Assembly (NCBI RefSeq): GCF_035685805.1
Contig: NZ_DASSAB010000032.1
Span: forward strand, 13,130 to 77,129
Origin: Dyella_A sp035685805
Lineage (GTDB): Bacteria; Pseudomonadota; Gammaproteobacteria; Xanthomonadales; Rhodanobacteraceae
DNA: 64,000 bases
Direction of reading: 5' to 3'
Shown: in pieces, positions 17,621 to 25,714 of the stretch
Layout: each line of letters starts with the position of its first letter
How positions within the stretch are numbered: the stretch's first letter is position 1
The notes under the pieces: generated by a model
Database searches by the model: none
What the model saw: only the letters and a program-made list of their open reading frames with translations
What the model was told of the DNA's origin: nothing
Made by a program: the position numbers and the translations under genes

Positions 17621-18721
17621 TCACGCGTCGCCGCGGGCGACGAGGCGATGAATGGTGTCGGCGTAATGGTGCAGCTGGTCGAGCGCCACCCACTCGTCGG
17701 CGGTGTGCGCCTGGGCGATGTCGCCGGGGCCGTAGACGAACGCGGTGTAGCCCGCGGCGGAGAACAGCGCCGCCTCGGTCCAGAAGTCCACGGCGTTGCC
17801 CACCGGGATTTCGAGCTCGTCGGCGAGGTCGCGCGCGGCCAGCCGGCGCGCCTCGGCGGTGGCGGTGTCGCCGGCCGGGAGCGAGTCGCCGCGGAAGGTC
17901 TCGGTGAACTCGGCGGGCGCAGGCTCGACCAGGGTGCGCAGGGTCTCCAGCATGCGCTTCGGATCCATCGTCGGCAGCGGCCGGAATCCGAAGCGCACCT
18001 CGGTGGTCGGCGCGATCATGTTGGCCTTGATGCCGCCGTCGATGCGGCCGATGTTGAAGCGCAGGCCGGTCAGCCCGCCGAAGCGTTCATGCGACTGCGC
18101 CGCGGCGAAATCCAGCGCCGCATCGCCCCAGCGCACCGCCTGGTGCAGCGCGCTGTCGCTGGGCTTCTGCTCGCCCGAGGCGTGGCCGGCATGGCCGGCA
18201 AAGCGCATCAACACTGAATGGATGCCGCGGTGCGCCAGCACCGCCTCGCCCTTGGTCGGCTCGGCCACGATGATCGCGTCGTAATCGTGCCTTTTACTCA
18301 GGAAGCCGGCGATGCAGCGCGCGTCGTTGGCCTCCTCGTCGGTCGAGAACAGCATCGCCATCGGGCCGTCGGTGACGTTCGCCACCGCGAGCAGCGCCGC
18401 CGCGGCGCCCTTGATGTCGCAAGCGCCCAGGCCGATCGCGCGGTCGCCCTCGATGCGCAGCGCGTGAGGGTCGGCGCTCCAGTGCGGCGAGTCAGGCACC
18501 GTATCCAGGTGCACGTTGAACAGCCGCTTCGGTGCACCGCGCACCGCATGCAGGGTGACCGCGCCGGCACCGTAATCGGTGACCGTCACGTCGAAGCCCG
18601 GCAGCTGCGCGCGGATGTAGTCGAAGATACCGCCGGTGCCGATGGCGCGCGGCGGATTGCGCGTGTCGAAACCGATCAGCGCCTCGAGGTGTTGCAGAGT
18701 GGATTGCAGAAGAGGAGTCAT
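17621..18721 (-). CDS. argE: N-acetyl-L-citrulline deacetylase (ArgE-type)
   Basis: A 366-residue M20-family metallohydrolase. Conserved zinc-site segments are LFNVHLDTVP, GLGACDIKGAAAALL, FSTDEEAND and a terminal QAHTADEWV. In Xanthomonas the gene in this position removes the acetyl group from N-acetylcitrulline rather than acetylornithine, and the acetylornithine carbamoyltransferase in the same operon supports that role here. It shares an ATGA overlap with the upstream GNAT gene. Ordinary ArgE activity cannot be excluded from sequence alone. Confidence 0.88.
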   Translation of the reverse strand: MTPLLQSTLQHLEALIGFDTRNPPRAIGTGGIFDYIRAQLPGFDVTVTDYGAGAVTLHAVRGAPKRLFNVHLDTVPDSPHWSADPHALRIEGDRAIGLGACDIKGAAAALLAVANVTDGPMAMLFSTDEEANDARCIAGFLSKRHDYDAIIVAEPTKGEAVLAHRGIHSVLMRFAGHAGHASGEQKPSDSALHQAVRWGDAALDFAAAQSHERFGGLTGLRFNIGRIDGGIKANMIAPTTEVRFGFRPLPTMDPKRMLETLRTLVEPAPAEFTETFRGDSLPAGDTATAEARRLAARDLADELEIPVGNAVDFWTEAALFSAAGYTAFVYGPGDIAQAHTADEWVALDQLHHYADTIHRLVARGDA

Positions 18722-19161
18722 GGCCTGCCTGGCGGTCGGGTGTAGATGTCCGGGTCGAGCTTTTCCATCAGGTTCTGCGGCCGGCTCGGCGCGGTGAAGC
18801 CGAAGCCGGCATACAGTGCGTGTGCATCGAGAGTCGCCAGGCTGAAGCGGCGCAGACCCTGCAATTGCGGATGCGCCATCACGGCCGCCATCAGTGTTCT
18901 GGCGTGCCCCTGCCCGCGAGACGCCGGCAGCACGAACACATCCGCCAGGTAGCCGAAGGTGGCGCCGTCAGTGACCACCCGCGCGAAGGCGACCTGGCGT
19001 CCATCCAGATAGCCGCCGAAGCACAGCGAACCCTCGATGGCGCGCTCCACCGTCTCGCGCGGGATGCCGCGGCTCCAGTAGGCCTGCTCGGCGAGGAAGG
19101 CGTGGATCATGTCCCGATCCAGCGCCTCCCGTGACGTGTCGATGCGCAACGTGCCGTCCAT
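18718..19161 (-). CDS. GNAT-family acetyltransferase in the arg operon
   Basis: A 147-residue single-domain GCN5-related N-acetyltransferase. The acetyl-CoA loop reads VLPASRGQGHARTLM (about residues 78-92), followed by a typical LYAGFGFTAP segment near the C-terminus. It is three bases after argG and overlaps argE', so all three are co-translated. Its substrate is not known. Since the fused ArgB already supplies acetylglutamate, an accessory or salvage acetylation is possible but unproven. Confidence 0.8.
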   Translation of the reverse strand: MDGTLRIDTSREALDRDMIHAFLAEQAYWSRGIPRETVERAIEGSLCFGGYLDGRQVAFARVVTDGATFGYLADVFVLPASRGQGHARTLMAAVMAHPQLQGLRRFSLATLDAHALYAGFGFTAPSRPQNLMEKLDPDIYTRPPGRP

Positions 19162-19164
19162 GCG

Positions 19165-20355
19165 TCAGCGGTTGATCTCGGCCCACAACGTCGAGCTCAT
19201 GCCGAACAGCTTGATGAAGCCCTCGGCCTCTTCCACGCCCCAGTCGGCGGACTGCGCGTAGGTGGCGCCCTTGGCGTTGAGGATGTGCGGCGAGCGGATC
19301 TCCACCGCGGTCACCATGGCACCAGTGGTCTCCAGCACCACCTCGCCGTTGACCTGCGACTGGCTCGAGGCGAGGAAGGCTTCCAGGTCGGTCTTCACCG
19401 GATCGTGGAAGAAGCCCTCGTAGACCACCTCGACCCACTTGCGCGCCACCTCCGGCTTGAAGCGGTTCTGCTGCTTGGTCAGCACCGCCTCCTCCAGTGC
19501 GCGGTGGGCGGCGAGCAGCGAGATCAGGCCCGGCGCTTCGTACACGATGCGGCCCTTCAGGCCGATGGTGGTGTCGCCGGTATACATGCCGCGGCCCACG
19601 CCGTACGGCGCGAACAGCGCATTGAGCTTGGCCAGGATCTGCGCACCGGGCAGCTTCTCGCCATTGAGCGACACCGCCTCGCCCTTATCGAAGCCCAACG
19701 TGACGGTCAGCTTGTCGGACGGCCATTCGGCGCGCGGCTTGCACCAGCCGCGAGCACCCTCACCCGGCGCCTTCCAGTGGTCGATCTCGCCGCCGGACAG
19801 GGTCACGCCGAGCAGGTTCTCGTTGATGGTGTAGCTCTTCTGCTTGGCGCGCACCTCGAAGCCGCGCTCTTCCAGGTAGGCCTGCTCGTAGGCGCGGGTC
19901 TGGGTGTGCTCCTTCTGGATCTCACGGATCGGCGCGACGATCTGGTAATCGCCCAGCGCCTTCACCGCCAGGTCGAAGCGCACCTGGTCGTTGCCCATGC
20001 CGGTGCAGCCGTGGGCGATCGCCTTGGTGCCCAGCTCCTTGGCGCGCGCGATCGCCGCATCGACGATCAGGTAGCGGTCGGACACCAGCAGCGGGTACTG
20101 GCCCTGGTAGCCCTCGCCGGCCCACACGAAGGGCTTGACGAAGCCGTTCCAGATCGCCGGGCCGCCGTCCACGGTGACGTGGCTGGCGACGCCGAGCTCT
20201 TTCGCCCGCGCCTCGATGTAGGCGCGCTCCTCGGCATCGACGCCGCCGGTGTCGGCGAACACGGTGTGCACGGCCCAGCCGCGCTCTTTCAGGTACGGGA
20301 CGCAGAAGCTGGTGTCGAGGCCGCCGGAGAAGGCGAGGACGATGTCTTTGCTCAT
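19165..20355 (-). CDS. argG: Argininosuccinate synthase
   Basis: A 396-residue ATP-dependent ligase joining citrulline and aspartate to argininosuccinate. The PP-loop at the N-terminus reads LAFSGGLDTSFCVPYLKERG; other family blocks are GCTGMGNDQVRFDLA and GRIVYEAPG. In this pathway citrulline comes from deacetylation of acetylcitrulline by the downstream argE' product. It follows an OsmC-like gene by 28 bases. Confidence 0.96.
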   Translation of the reverse strand: MSKDIVLAFSGGLDTSFCVPYLKERGWAVHTVFADTGGVDAEERAYIEARAKELGVASHVTVDGGPAIWNGFVKPFVWAGEGYQGQYPLLVSDRYLIVDAAIARAKELGTKAIAHGCTGMGNDQVRFDLAVKALGDYQIVAPIREIQKEHTQTRAYEQAYLEERGFEVRAKQKSYTINENLLGVTLSGGEIDHWKAPGEGARGWCKPRAEWPSDKLTVTLGFDKGEAVSLNGEKLPGAQILAKLNALFAPYGVGRGMYTGDTTIGLKGRIVYEAPGLISLLAAHRALEEAVLTKQQNRFKPEVARKWVEVVYEGFFHDPVKTDLEAFLASSQSQVNGEVVLETTGAMVTAVEIRSPHILNAKGATYAQSADWGVEEAEGFIKLFGMSSTLWAEINR

Positions 20356-20383
20356 GGCTTGCAGATCCTGGAAAGAAAAAAGT

Positions 20384-20860
20384 TCAGATAGAAGAAGCGA
20401 CGACGATGCGCGGCTCGCAGCGCACCGGGAAATTCACGGAATTGGCGATGAAGCAGGCGTGGTGGGCCGCCTCGTGCGCGGCCTCGGCCTTGGCCGGGTC
20501 GCTGGCGGCGGTGATGGTGACGACGGGACGCAGCACCACTTCGGTGAAGCGGCCGCCGTCGCCCTCGGTGACCATCGTGCCTTCGGCCGCGTCGCGGTAG
20601 TCGGTGACGACCACGCCGGCGACGGTCGCCATGTGCAGGTACGAGAGCATGTGGCAGGTGGACAGCGCGGCCACCAGCATGTCCTCGGGGTTGTACTTCG
20701 TGGCGTCGCCGCGGAAGGTGGGGTCGGCCGATCCGGCCAGCTCTGGCTTGCCGGGCACGCGAATCACGTGGTTGCGGCTGTAGCTGCGGTAGCCGTCGGT
20801 GCCGGTGCCGCGATTGCCGGTCCAGACCACGTCGACGCGGTAGCGATGGGGGCGGTTCAT
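20384..20860 (-). CDS. OsmC-family protein
   Basis: A 158-residue OsmC/Ohr-fold protein with the two family cysteines in STCHMLSYLHMA and HHACFIANSVNF, consistent with thiol-dependent reduction of organic hydroperoxides. The start is fixed by a GAGGAAGG ribosome site and an ATGA overlap with the upstream PaiB-like gene. It sits inside the arginine operon. No link to arginine synthesis is known to me, and it may be a passenger. Confidence 0.88.
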   Translation of the reverse strand: MNRPHRYRVDVVWTGNRGTGTDGYRSYSRNHVIRVPGKPELAGSADPTFRGDATKYNPEDMLVAALSTCHMLSYLHMATVAGVVVTDYRDAAEGTMVTEGDGGRFTEVVLRPVVTITAASDPAKAEAAHEAAHHACFIANSVNFPVRCEPRIVVASSI

Positions 20861-21483
20861 GCGCGGCCTTCCTCTTGTTCCTGCATCAGTGCGGCCAGTG
20901 CCAGGTCGTCTCCCTGCGCGCGGCGGGTCAGGCCGCCAACCACGCCGGCGCGGTTGGCGGCCGGATGATTCTGGCTGAGCTTGAATTTGCCCTCGATGCG
21001 CTCGATCGCGATCTCGATGCCGGCGATGGCGCCGAGCAACTTTTCCACGTGATCGGCCGGCGCATCGGACACCTTCCACGGCGCCGGCTCGCTCGCCTCG
21101 AAACGATCGGTGAGCGCATCGAGCAGGCAGCGCAGCCAGCCCGCATCGCGGACCACGCGCAGGTGGCCGTGCACGTGCGCCACGGCGTAGTTCCAGGTCG
21201 GCACCTCGCGGCCACCGTTGGCGTGCTTGCTCGGGTACCAGTTCGGGCTCACGTAGCCCTGCGGACCGTGGAACACCACCACCACGGCGGCGCCATCCAT
21301 CGCGGCCAGCTCGTTGCCGCCGGCGACGTGACCGCGCAGCACACCGCCCTGCCGCAGGAACGGAAGGTGGTTCACCGCCATGCCAGCGGCTGCGTTCGCC
21401 ACCAGCGTGGCGAACGGATGCGCATCGATCAGCCCGTAAAGGGCCTGCTCGCGCGTCTCGACGAAATGCCTGGGCTGATACAT
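20857..21483 (-). CDS. PaiB-like FMN-binding protein
   Basis: A 208-residue member of the PaiB/FMN-binding negative regulator family with a split-barrel flavin fold: MYQPRHFVE start, VNHLPFLRQ, GHVAGGN, GPQGYVSPNWYPSK and the C-terminal KFKLSQNHP. Members affect sporulation and protease genes in Bacillus or act as flavin/heme-binding proteins. It starts 11 bases after argF' and overlaps the OsmC-like gene. Regulation of the arg operon by it would be speculation. Confidence 0.85.
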   Translation of the reverse strand: MYQPRHFVETREQALYGLIDAHPFATLVANAAAGMAVNHLPFLRQGGVLRGHVAGGNELAAMDGAAVVVVFHGPQGYVSPNWYPSKHANGGREVPTWNYAVAHVHGHLRVVRDAGWLRCLLDALTDRFEASEPAPWKVSDAPADHVEKLLGAIAGIEIAIERIEGKFKLSQNHPAANRAGVVGGLTRRAQGDDLALAALMQEQEEGRA

Positions 21484-21494
21484 GGCGGCGCGGC

Positions 21495-22502
21495 TCAACC
21501 CTGGCCGATCAGCGACGCCATCACCGCCTTCTGCACGTGCAGGCGGTTCTCGGCTTCGTCGATGGCGATGCAGGCAGCCGAATCCATCACCGCGTCGGTG
21601 GCCTTGATGTTGCGGCGAAGCGGCAGGCAGTGGCTGAAAAGGCCGTGGTCGGTCAGCGCCATCTTTGCCTCGTCGACGATGAAGTGCTTGTTGGCTTCGC
21701 GGATCGGCTTCTCCTGCTCCCACCGGCCGAAGTACGGCAGCGCGCCCCAGCTCTTGGCGTACACCACGTGCGCCCCCGAGTAGGCCTCCTCGATGTCGTG
21801 GCTGACCTTCAGCGAGCCGCCGTTGACCGCGGCGTTCTCGTAGCCGGCCTGCATGTAGCGCTCGTCCAGCACGTAGTCGGGCGTGGGACACAGCAGGGTC
21901 ACGTCCATGCCCATCTTGGTGGCGATCAGCAATGCCGAGTTGGCCACTGCGGTGTTGAGCGGCTTGGGGTGGTAGGTCCAGGTCAGCACGTACTTCCTGT
22001 TCTGCAGATCACCCAAGTGCTCCTTCATCGCCAGCGCATGGGCCAGCTCCTGGCACGGGTGGGTGATCGTCTCCATGTTGATCACCGGCACCGTGGCGTA
22101 CTGCGCGAACGCCTTGATGACCTTGTCCTCGCGGTCCACCGACCAGTCCTGGAATTTCGGGAAGGCGCGCACCGCGATCAGGTCGACGTAGCGGCTGAGC
22201 ACGCGCGCTACTTCGGCGATGTGCTCCTCGGTATCGCCGTCCATCACGCTGCCCACCTCGAACTCGATTGGCCACGCGTCCTTGCCCGGCGCCAGCACAA
22301 TGGCATGCCCGCCCAGGTGGAATGCACCCAGTTCGAAGCTGGTGCGGGTGCGCATCGAGGGATTGAAGAACAGCAGCGCCACCGATTTGCCGGCCAGCTG
22401 CTGCCCGCGCGGCGAGCGCTTGAACGCAGCCGCCTGTTCCAGCAGCGTGTCGATCTCGGCGCGGCTGTAGTCCTGGGTGGTGATGAAATGCCGAAGGGTC
22501 AT
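21495..22502 (-). CDS. argF: N-acetylornithine carbamoyltransferase
   Basis: A 335-residue carbamoyltransferase. The carbamoyl phosphate loop is FFNPSMRTRTSFELG, distinct from the STRT form of ornithine enzymes, and the protein shows HCLPLRRN plus the KSWGALPYFG segment typical of Xanthomonas AOTCase. It converts N-acetylornithine and carbamoyl phosphate to N-acetylcitrulline. The start MTLRHFITTQ matches the N-terminus of the Xanthomonas campestris enzyme as I recall it; an ATG three codons earlier is possible. It is the first gene of the operon and follows a predicted attenuator. Confidence 0.94.
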   Translation of the reverse strand: MTLRHFITTQDYSRAEIDTLLEQAAAFKRSPRGQQLAGKSVALLFFNPSMRTRTSFELGAFHLGGHAIVLAPGKDAWPIEFEVGSVMDGDTEEHIAEVARVLSRYVDLIAVRAFPKFQDWSVDREDKVIKAFAQYATVPVINMETITHPCQELAHALAMKEHLGDLQNRKYVLTWTYHPKPLNTAVANSALLIATKMGMDVTLLCPTPDYVLDERYMQAGYENAAVNGGSLKVSHDIEEAYSGAHVVYAKSWGALPYFGRWEQEKPIREANKHFIVDEAKMALTDHGLFSHCLPLRRNIKATDAVMDSAACIAIDEAENRLHVQKAVMASLIGQG

Positions 22503-22590
22503 GGGTGACATCGCTCTTGGTGAATGGTCCGGCCCTGGGTGACCGGTCCCGCCATGCTTGGACGGATCCGCGTGAGGTAAATCCAAAACG

Positions 22591-22619
22591 AAAAAACCCG
22601 GCGCGAGGGCCGGGTTTTT
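22591..22619 (-). terminator. Leader terminator (attenuator) upstream of argF'
   Basis: On the minus strand, AAAAACCCGGC and GCCGGGTTTTTT pair around a six-base loop, giving an 11-bp stem that ends in six T. It lies about 90 bases before the argF' start and just after a short arginine-rich leader frame. The 5' arm (ACCCGGCC) is also perfectly complementary to GGCCGGGT at 22664-22657, at the end of that frame, so a competing antiterminator can form. Confidence 0.85.
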
Positions 22620-22654
22620 CAGTCGTTGCACCTGGAACAGCAGCGCGCGACAGC

Positions 22655-22759
22655 CTACCCGGCCAAATGTCGGACCAGCGGTCGGCGCGCACGCGACGTC
22701 ATCCCGGCAGCCATGCGGGCGCTGGTGAGGACGTTGGCGGTATAGACGGCTGTGGACAT
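22655..22759 (-). CDS. Predicted arginine leader peptide (34 residues)
   Basis: A small open frame on the minus strand coding 34 residues, beginning MSTAVYTANVLT and ending RRPLVRHLAG. It has five arginine codons, four within an eight-codon stretch (residues 23, 25, 26 and 30, SRARRPLVR). An in-frame ATG at 22786 would add nine residues. The stop lies 36 bases before the attenuator stem. Its last two codons and stop form the antiterminator strand. The ribosome site is weak (GAG). The classic model fits: scarce charged Arg-tRNA stalls the ribosome and spares argF'. Expression is inferred, not shown. Confidence 0.6.
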   Translation of the reverse strand: MSTAVYTANVLTSARMAAGMTSRARRPLVRHLAG

Positions 22760-22841
22760 GGGAAGCTCGGGCAGGGGAGTGGGCATGATGGCGGCAATAT
22801 CGCTGCTATGCAACAAAATTAAGGGCCTGCGCCCAAACGGA

Positions 22842-22865
22842 AGCCGCCGCCCGAAGGCGGCGGCT
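22842..22865 (-). terminator. GC-rich hairpin with UUCG loop after the glycine-zipper gene
   Basis: A perfect ten-base-pair stem (AGCCGCCGCC / GGCGGCGGCT) whose minus-strand loop is TTCG, a very stable tetraloop. It is followed on the minus strand by TCCGTTTGG, a weak T-run. It probably ends the 22889-23422 transcript and separates it from the arg leader promoter. Confidence 0.65.
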
Positions 22866-22888
22866 CGTCGGCCCGCGGGTGCGGGATC

Positions 22889-23422
22889 TCAGTCGGCGGG
22901 CTCGACGCTCACCCGCACGCGCAGACGCTCGCCCGGGTCGTAGCTGAGCCGCGAGACATACACCTCGCCGCGGTAACGGTATTCCACGTCGTAGCTGGTG
23001 ATGCGGCGCTGCTCGCTGATCTGGCTGACTTCGCGGCAACGCGTCTCGCTGCTTTCGTACTCGCGTCCGCCGGCCGCGCGATGCCCGACGGCGCCACCCG
23101 CCACCGCACCGGCCACGGTGGCGGCCTTGCGGCCGTCGCCCTTGCCCACCGTGTTGCCGAGCACGCCACCAACGATGGCACCAAGCACCGTACCGGCCGT
23201 GGTGTTGCCGCCCTCACGGCGGACCACCGGCTGGTCGTAACACTCCTGGCGCGGCACCTCGGTGCGCGTCACGCCGTAGTTGGGATCCACCCGCAGCACG
23301 TCGGCCCAGCCGTAGTGGGTGTTGTCGTCGCCGGGAGGGCCGGGCGGCGCATAGCGATCCTGCGCATGAACGGCACCGGCGAGCAGGGTCAGCGCCAGCG
23401 CGGGAAGCAACATCTTGGTCAT
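22889..23422 (-). CDS. Exported glycine-zipper protein (17 kDa surface-antigen type)
   Basis: A 177-residue protein with a Sec signal peptide (MTKMLLPALALTLLAGAVHA). The middle carries a glycine zipper, GTVLGAIVGGVLGNTVGKG followed by AGAVAGGAVGH, as in Rickettsia 17 kDa antigen/2TM proteins of the outer envelope. The C-terminal third is strand-rich (YDVEYRYRGEVYVSRL). No lipobox cysteine is seen. The start is chosen for the GGAG site seven bases upstream. Members are thought to be envelope structural proteins; the precise role is unknown. Confidence 0.8.
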   Translation of the reverse strand: MTKMLLPALALTLLAGAVHAQDRYAPPGPPGDDNTHYGWADVLRVDPNYGVTRTEVPRQECYDQPVVRREGGNTTAGTVLGAIVGGVLGNTVGKGDGRKAATVAGAVAGGAVGHRAAGGREYESSETRCREVSQISEQRRITSYDVEYRYRGEVYVSRLSYDPGERLRVRVSVEPAD

Positions 23423-23603
23423 TGCGGACTCCACCTCGGGAGAAGTAACCGGCCCTGATGGACCGTACGCCATTCGAGCAAATTCACACTGAATCCACGC
23501 TTAGAAATCCGTCCATCGGCGAGTCGTCTTAGCCCTTGTTAAGATGCCCGGCCTCCTTGGCCTGATGCGGGCCAGGCACGCTCTGCCGAGGATTCTCCCG
23601 CCC

Positions 23604-24971
23604 ATGCCCATTTCGCTCTACAACAGCCTCAGCCGCCGGGTCGAGCCGTTTGCACCGCTGGACGCCGGGCGGGTCACCGTTTATCTGTGCGGGCCCACCG
23701 TCTACAGCTACGTGCACATCGGCAACGCGCGCGGGCCGGTGGTGTTCGACGTGCTGGTGCGGCTGCTGCGGCGGCATTACCCGCAGGTGGTCTACGCCCG
23801 CAACATCACCGACGTGGATGACAAGATCAACAACGCCGCACTCGAGCAGGGCGTGCCGATCAACGCCATCACCGATCGCTTCGCCGCCGCCTACCGGGAG
23901 GACATGGCCACGCTCGGCATTGCGCCGCCCGACATCGAGCCGCATGCGACCGCCCATATCGGCGAGATCATCGCCATGATCGAGACGCTGATTGCCGGAG
24001 GCAACGCCTATGCCGCCGAGGACCATGTGCTGTTCGACGTGGCGTCCTACGGGGCCTACGGCGCGCTGTCCGGTCGCGACACGGAAGAGATGATTGCCGG
24101 CGCCCGGGTGGAAGTGGCGCCCTACAAGAAAAACCCCGCCGACTTCGTGCTGTGGAAGCCGTCCACGCCCGAATTGCCGGGCTGGGACAGCCCCTGGGGC
24201 CGCGGCCGCCCGGGCTGGCACATCGAATGCTCGGCGATGAGCGCGGCGCACCTGGGCGAGACCATCGACATTCATGCCGGCGGCATCGACCTGCAGTTCC
24301 CGCATCACGAGAACGAGATCGCCCAGTCCACCTGCGCGCACGGCGGAAAGACGTTCGCCCGCTGGTGGATGCACAACGGCATGCTCACCTTCGACGGCCG
24401 CAAGATGTCCAAGTCGCTGGGCAACGTGCTGCACGTCCACCAGTTGCTCCAGCAGCATCCGCCGGAGGCCTTGCGGCTGCTGCTGCTGCGCGGTCACTAC
24501 CGCCAGCCGCTGGACTGGTCGGACAACGCGATCGCCCAGGCGATCAGCACGCTGGACGGCTGGTATCGCGTGCTGCGCGACCTCGAAGGCGTTGCAGTGG
24601 AAGGCAGCCTGCCCGTACCCGAATCCATCGAGGCCGCACTTAGTGACGACCTCAACACGCCGCAGGCGCTGGCCGAGTTGTCGATGCTTGCCGATGCGGC
24701 ACGGCAAGCCGGCACCCCAGCGGCCAAGGCCGCCCTGCTCGGCGGCGGCGCGCTGCTCGGCCTGCTGCAGCAACTGCCGCAAGCCTGGTTCCAGCGCGGC
24801 ACCGACAGCCTCGATGGCGCTCGGGTGGAAGCCCTGCTGGAAGAGCGCCGCGCCGCGCGAGCGGCGAAGGATTTCGCCCGCGCCGATGCAATCCGCGCGG
24901 AGCTGACCACGATGGGCGTGGTCATCGAGGACGGCGCCCAAGGCACGCGCTGGAGTGTGGTCAAGGGTTGA
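23604..24971 (+). CDS. cysS: Cysteinyl-tRNA synthetase
   Basis: A 455-residue class I aminoacyl-tRNA synthetase that charges tRNA-Cys. It has the HIGH-type motif HIGN after the zinc-binding CGPTVYSYV, a second zinc segment (WHIECSAM), FPHHENEIAQS, and the KMSKS loop GRKMSKSLGN. Length is close to E. coli CysS (461). The start at MPISLYNSLSRR follows the family N-terminus rather than an in-frame ATG 20 codons upstream. Confidence 0.97.
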   Translation: MPISLYNSLSRRVEPFAPLDAGRVTVYLCGPTVYSYVHIGNARGPVVFDVLVRLLRRHYPQVVYARNITDVDDKINNAALEQGVPINAITDRFAAAYREDMATLGIAPPDIEPHATAHIGEIIAMIETLIAGGNAYAAEDHVLFDVASYGAYGALSGRDTEEMIAGARVEVAPYKKNPADFVLWKPSTPELPGWDSPWGRGRPGWHIECSAMSAAHLGETIDIHAGGIDLQFPHHENEIAQSTCAHGGKTFARWWMHNGMLTFDGRKMSKSLGNVLHVHQLLQQHPPEALRLLLLRGHYRQPLDWSDNAIAQAISTLDGWYRVLRDLEGVAVEGSLPVPESIEAALSDDLNTPQALAELSMLADAARQAGTPAAKAALLGGGALLGLLQQLPQAWFQRGTDSLDGARVEALLEERRAARAAKDFARADAIRAELTTMGVVIEDGAQGTRWSVVKG

Positions 24972-25040
24972 CCTCATCCGCCGCAAGTGGCCGCTTTGCT
25001 GCTCAGTCTCATGGATCCGCCGGCACGTGGAATGGCTCGT

Positions 25041-25150
25041 GACGTCATTCCCGCGGGAGCGGGAGGAGCTTTTCAACGCGAGTGCCGGTCATCGATATTG
25101 GCCTCTGCCCCCGCCCCATGGATTCCCGCTTTTGCGGGAATGGCGTCGAG
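25041..25150. repeat. Palindromic repeat element, family A
   Basis: Inverted arms GTCATTCCCGCGGGAGCGGG (from 25044) and GGATTCCCGCTTTTGCGGGA (from 25119), with a unique centre. Same family as the elements at 9.4, 36.1 and 42.4 kb. It fills most of the gap between cysS and sufE. Confidence 0.8.
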
Positions 25151-25258
25151 GAGAGACGGGCACCTGCCCCGTGACGCATGAGCCCGCCCTCCCACCAGGC
25201 GGCCAGCACGACGCCGGGCCCGGTCGCGTCCCGCCGCCGGGGGCGCAATAATGCGTGG

Positions 25259-25684
25259 ATGACCGAGACCCCCACGACCCACGACGCCCAGCAGCAAATT
25301 GCCGAGGAGTTCGCCTTCTTCGGTGACTGGACCGAGCGCTACCAGTACCTGATCGACCTGGGCAAGCAGTTGCCCGCCTTCCCCGACGACGCCAGGACCG
25401 AGGCCAACCGTGTGCACGGCTGCCAGTCGATGGTGTGGCTGGTGCCCAGCGGCGACGCGGCCAAGATGCACTTCGAGGCGATCAGCGATTCGGCCATCGT
25501 TTCCGGGCTGATCGCGCTGGTGTTGCGGGTGTACTCCGATCGCTCCGCCGCCGAAATTGTGGCGACCGAGCCGGAGTTCATCCAGACCATCGGCCTGGCC
25601 AAGCACCTCTCGCCCACGCGCTCGAACGGGCTGGCGGCGATGCTGGCCAAGATCAAGGCCTACGCCGCCGCTACGCTGGCCTGA
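25259..25684 (+). CDS. sufE: Cysteine desulfuration protein SufE
   Basis: A 141-residue SufE, which accepts sulfur from the cysteine desulfurase SufS on its conserved cysteine, here in RVHGCQSMVWL, and passes it to the iron-sulfur scaffold. The length agrees with the family (about 138-145). The start MTETPTTHD is the first reasonable ATG. No other suf genes are adjacent, so it is a stand-alone copy. Confidence 0.93.
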   Translation: MTETPTTHDAQQQIAEEFAFFGDWTERYQYLIDLGKQLPAFPDDARTEANRVHGCQSMVWLVPSGDAAKMHFEAISDSAIVSGLIALVLRVYSDRSAAEIVATEPEFIQTIGLAKHLSPTRSNGLAAMLAKIKAYAAATLA

Positions 25685-25714
25685 CCGGACGGCGCAAGCC
25701 AGCGCACGGGGCAG

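Noticed and set aside
16223..18217. Long plus-strand frame opposite argB-argE'
   Set aside because: Mirror of coding sequence with no recognisable domain; the arg genes on the other strand are certain.
22502..22631. Extended argF' start 43 codons upstream
   Set aside because: The extension reads through the terminator hairpin and lacks similarity to the family N-terminus, which begins at MTLRHF.
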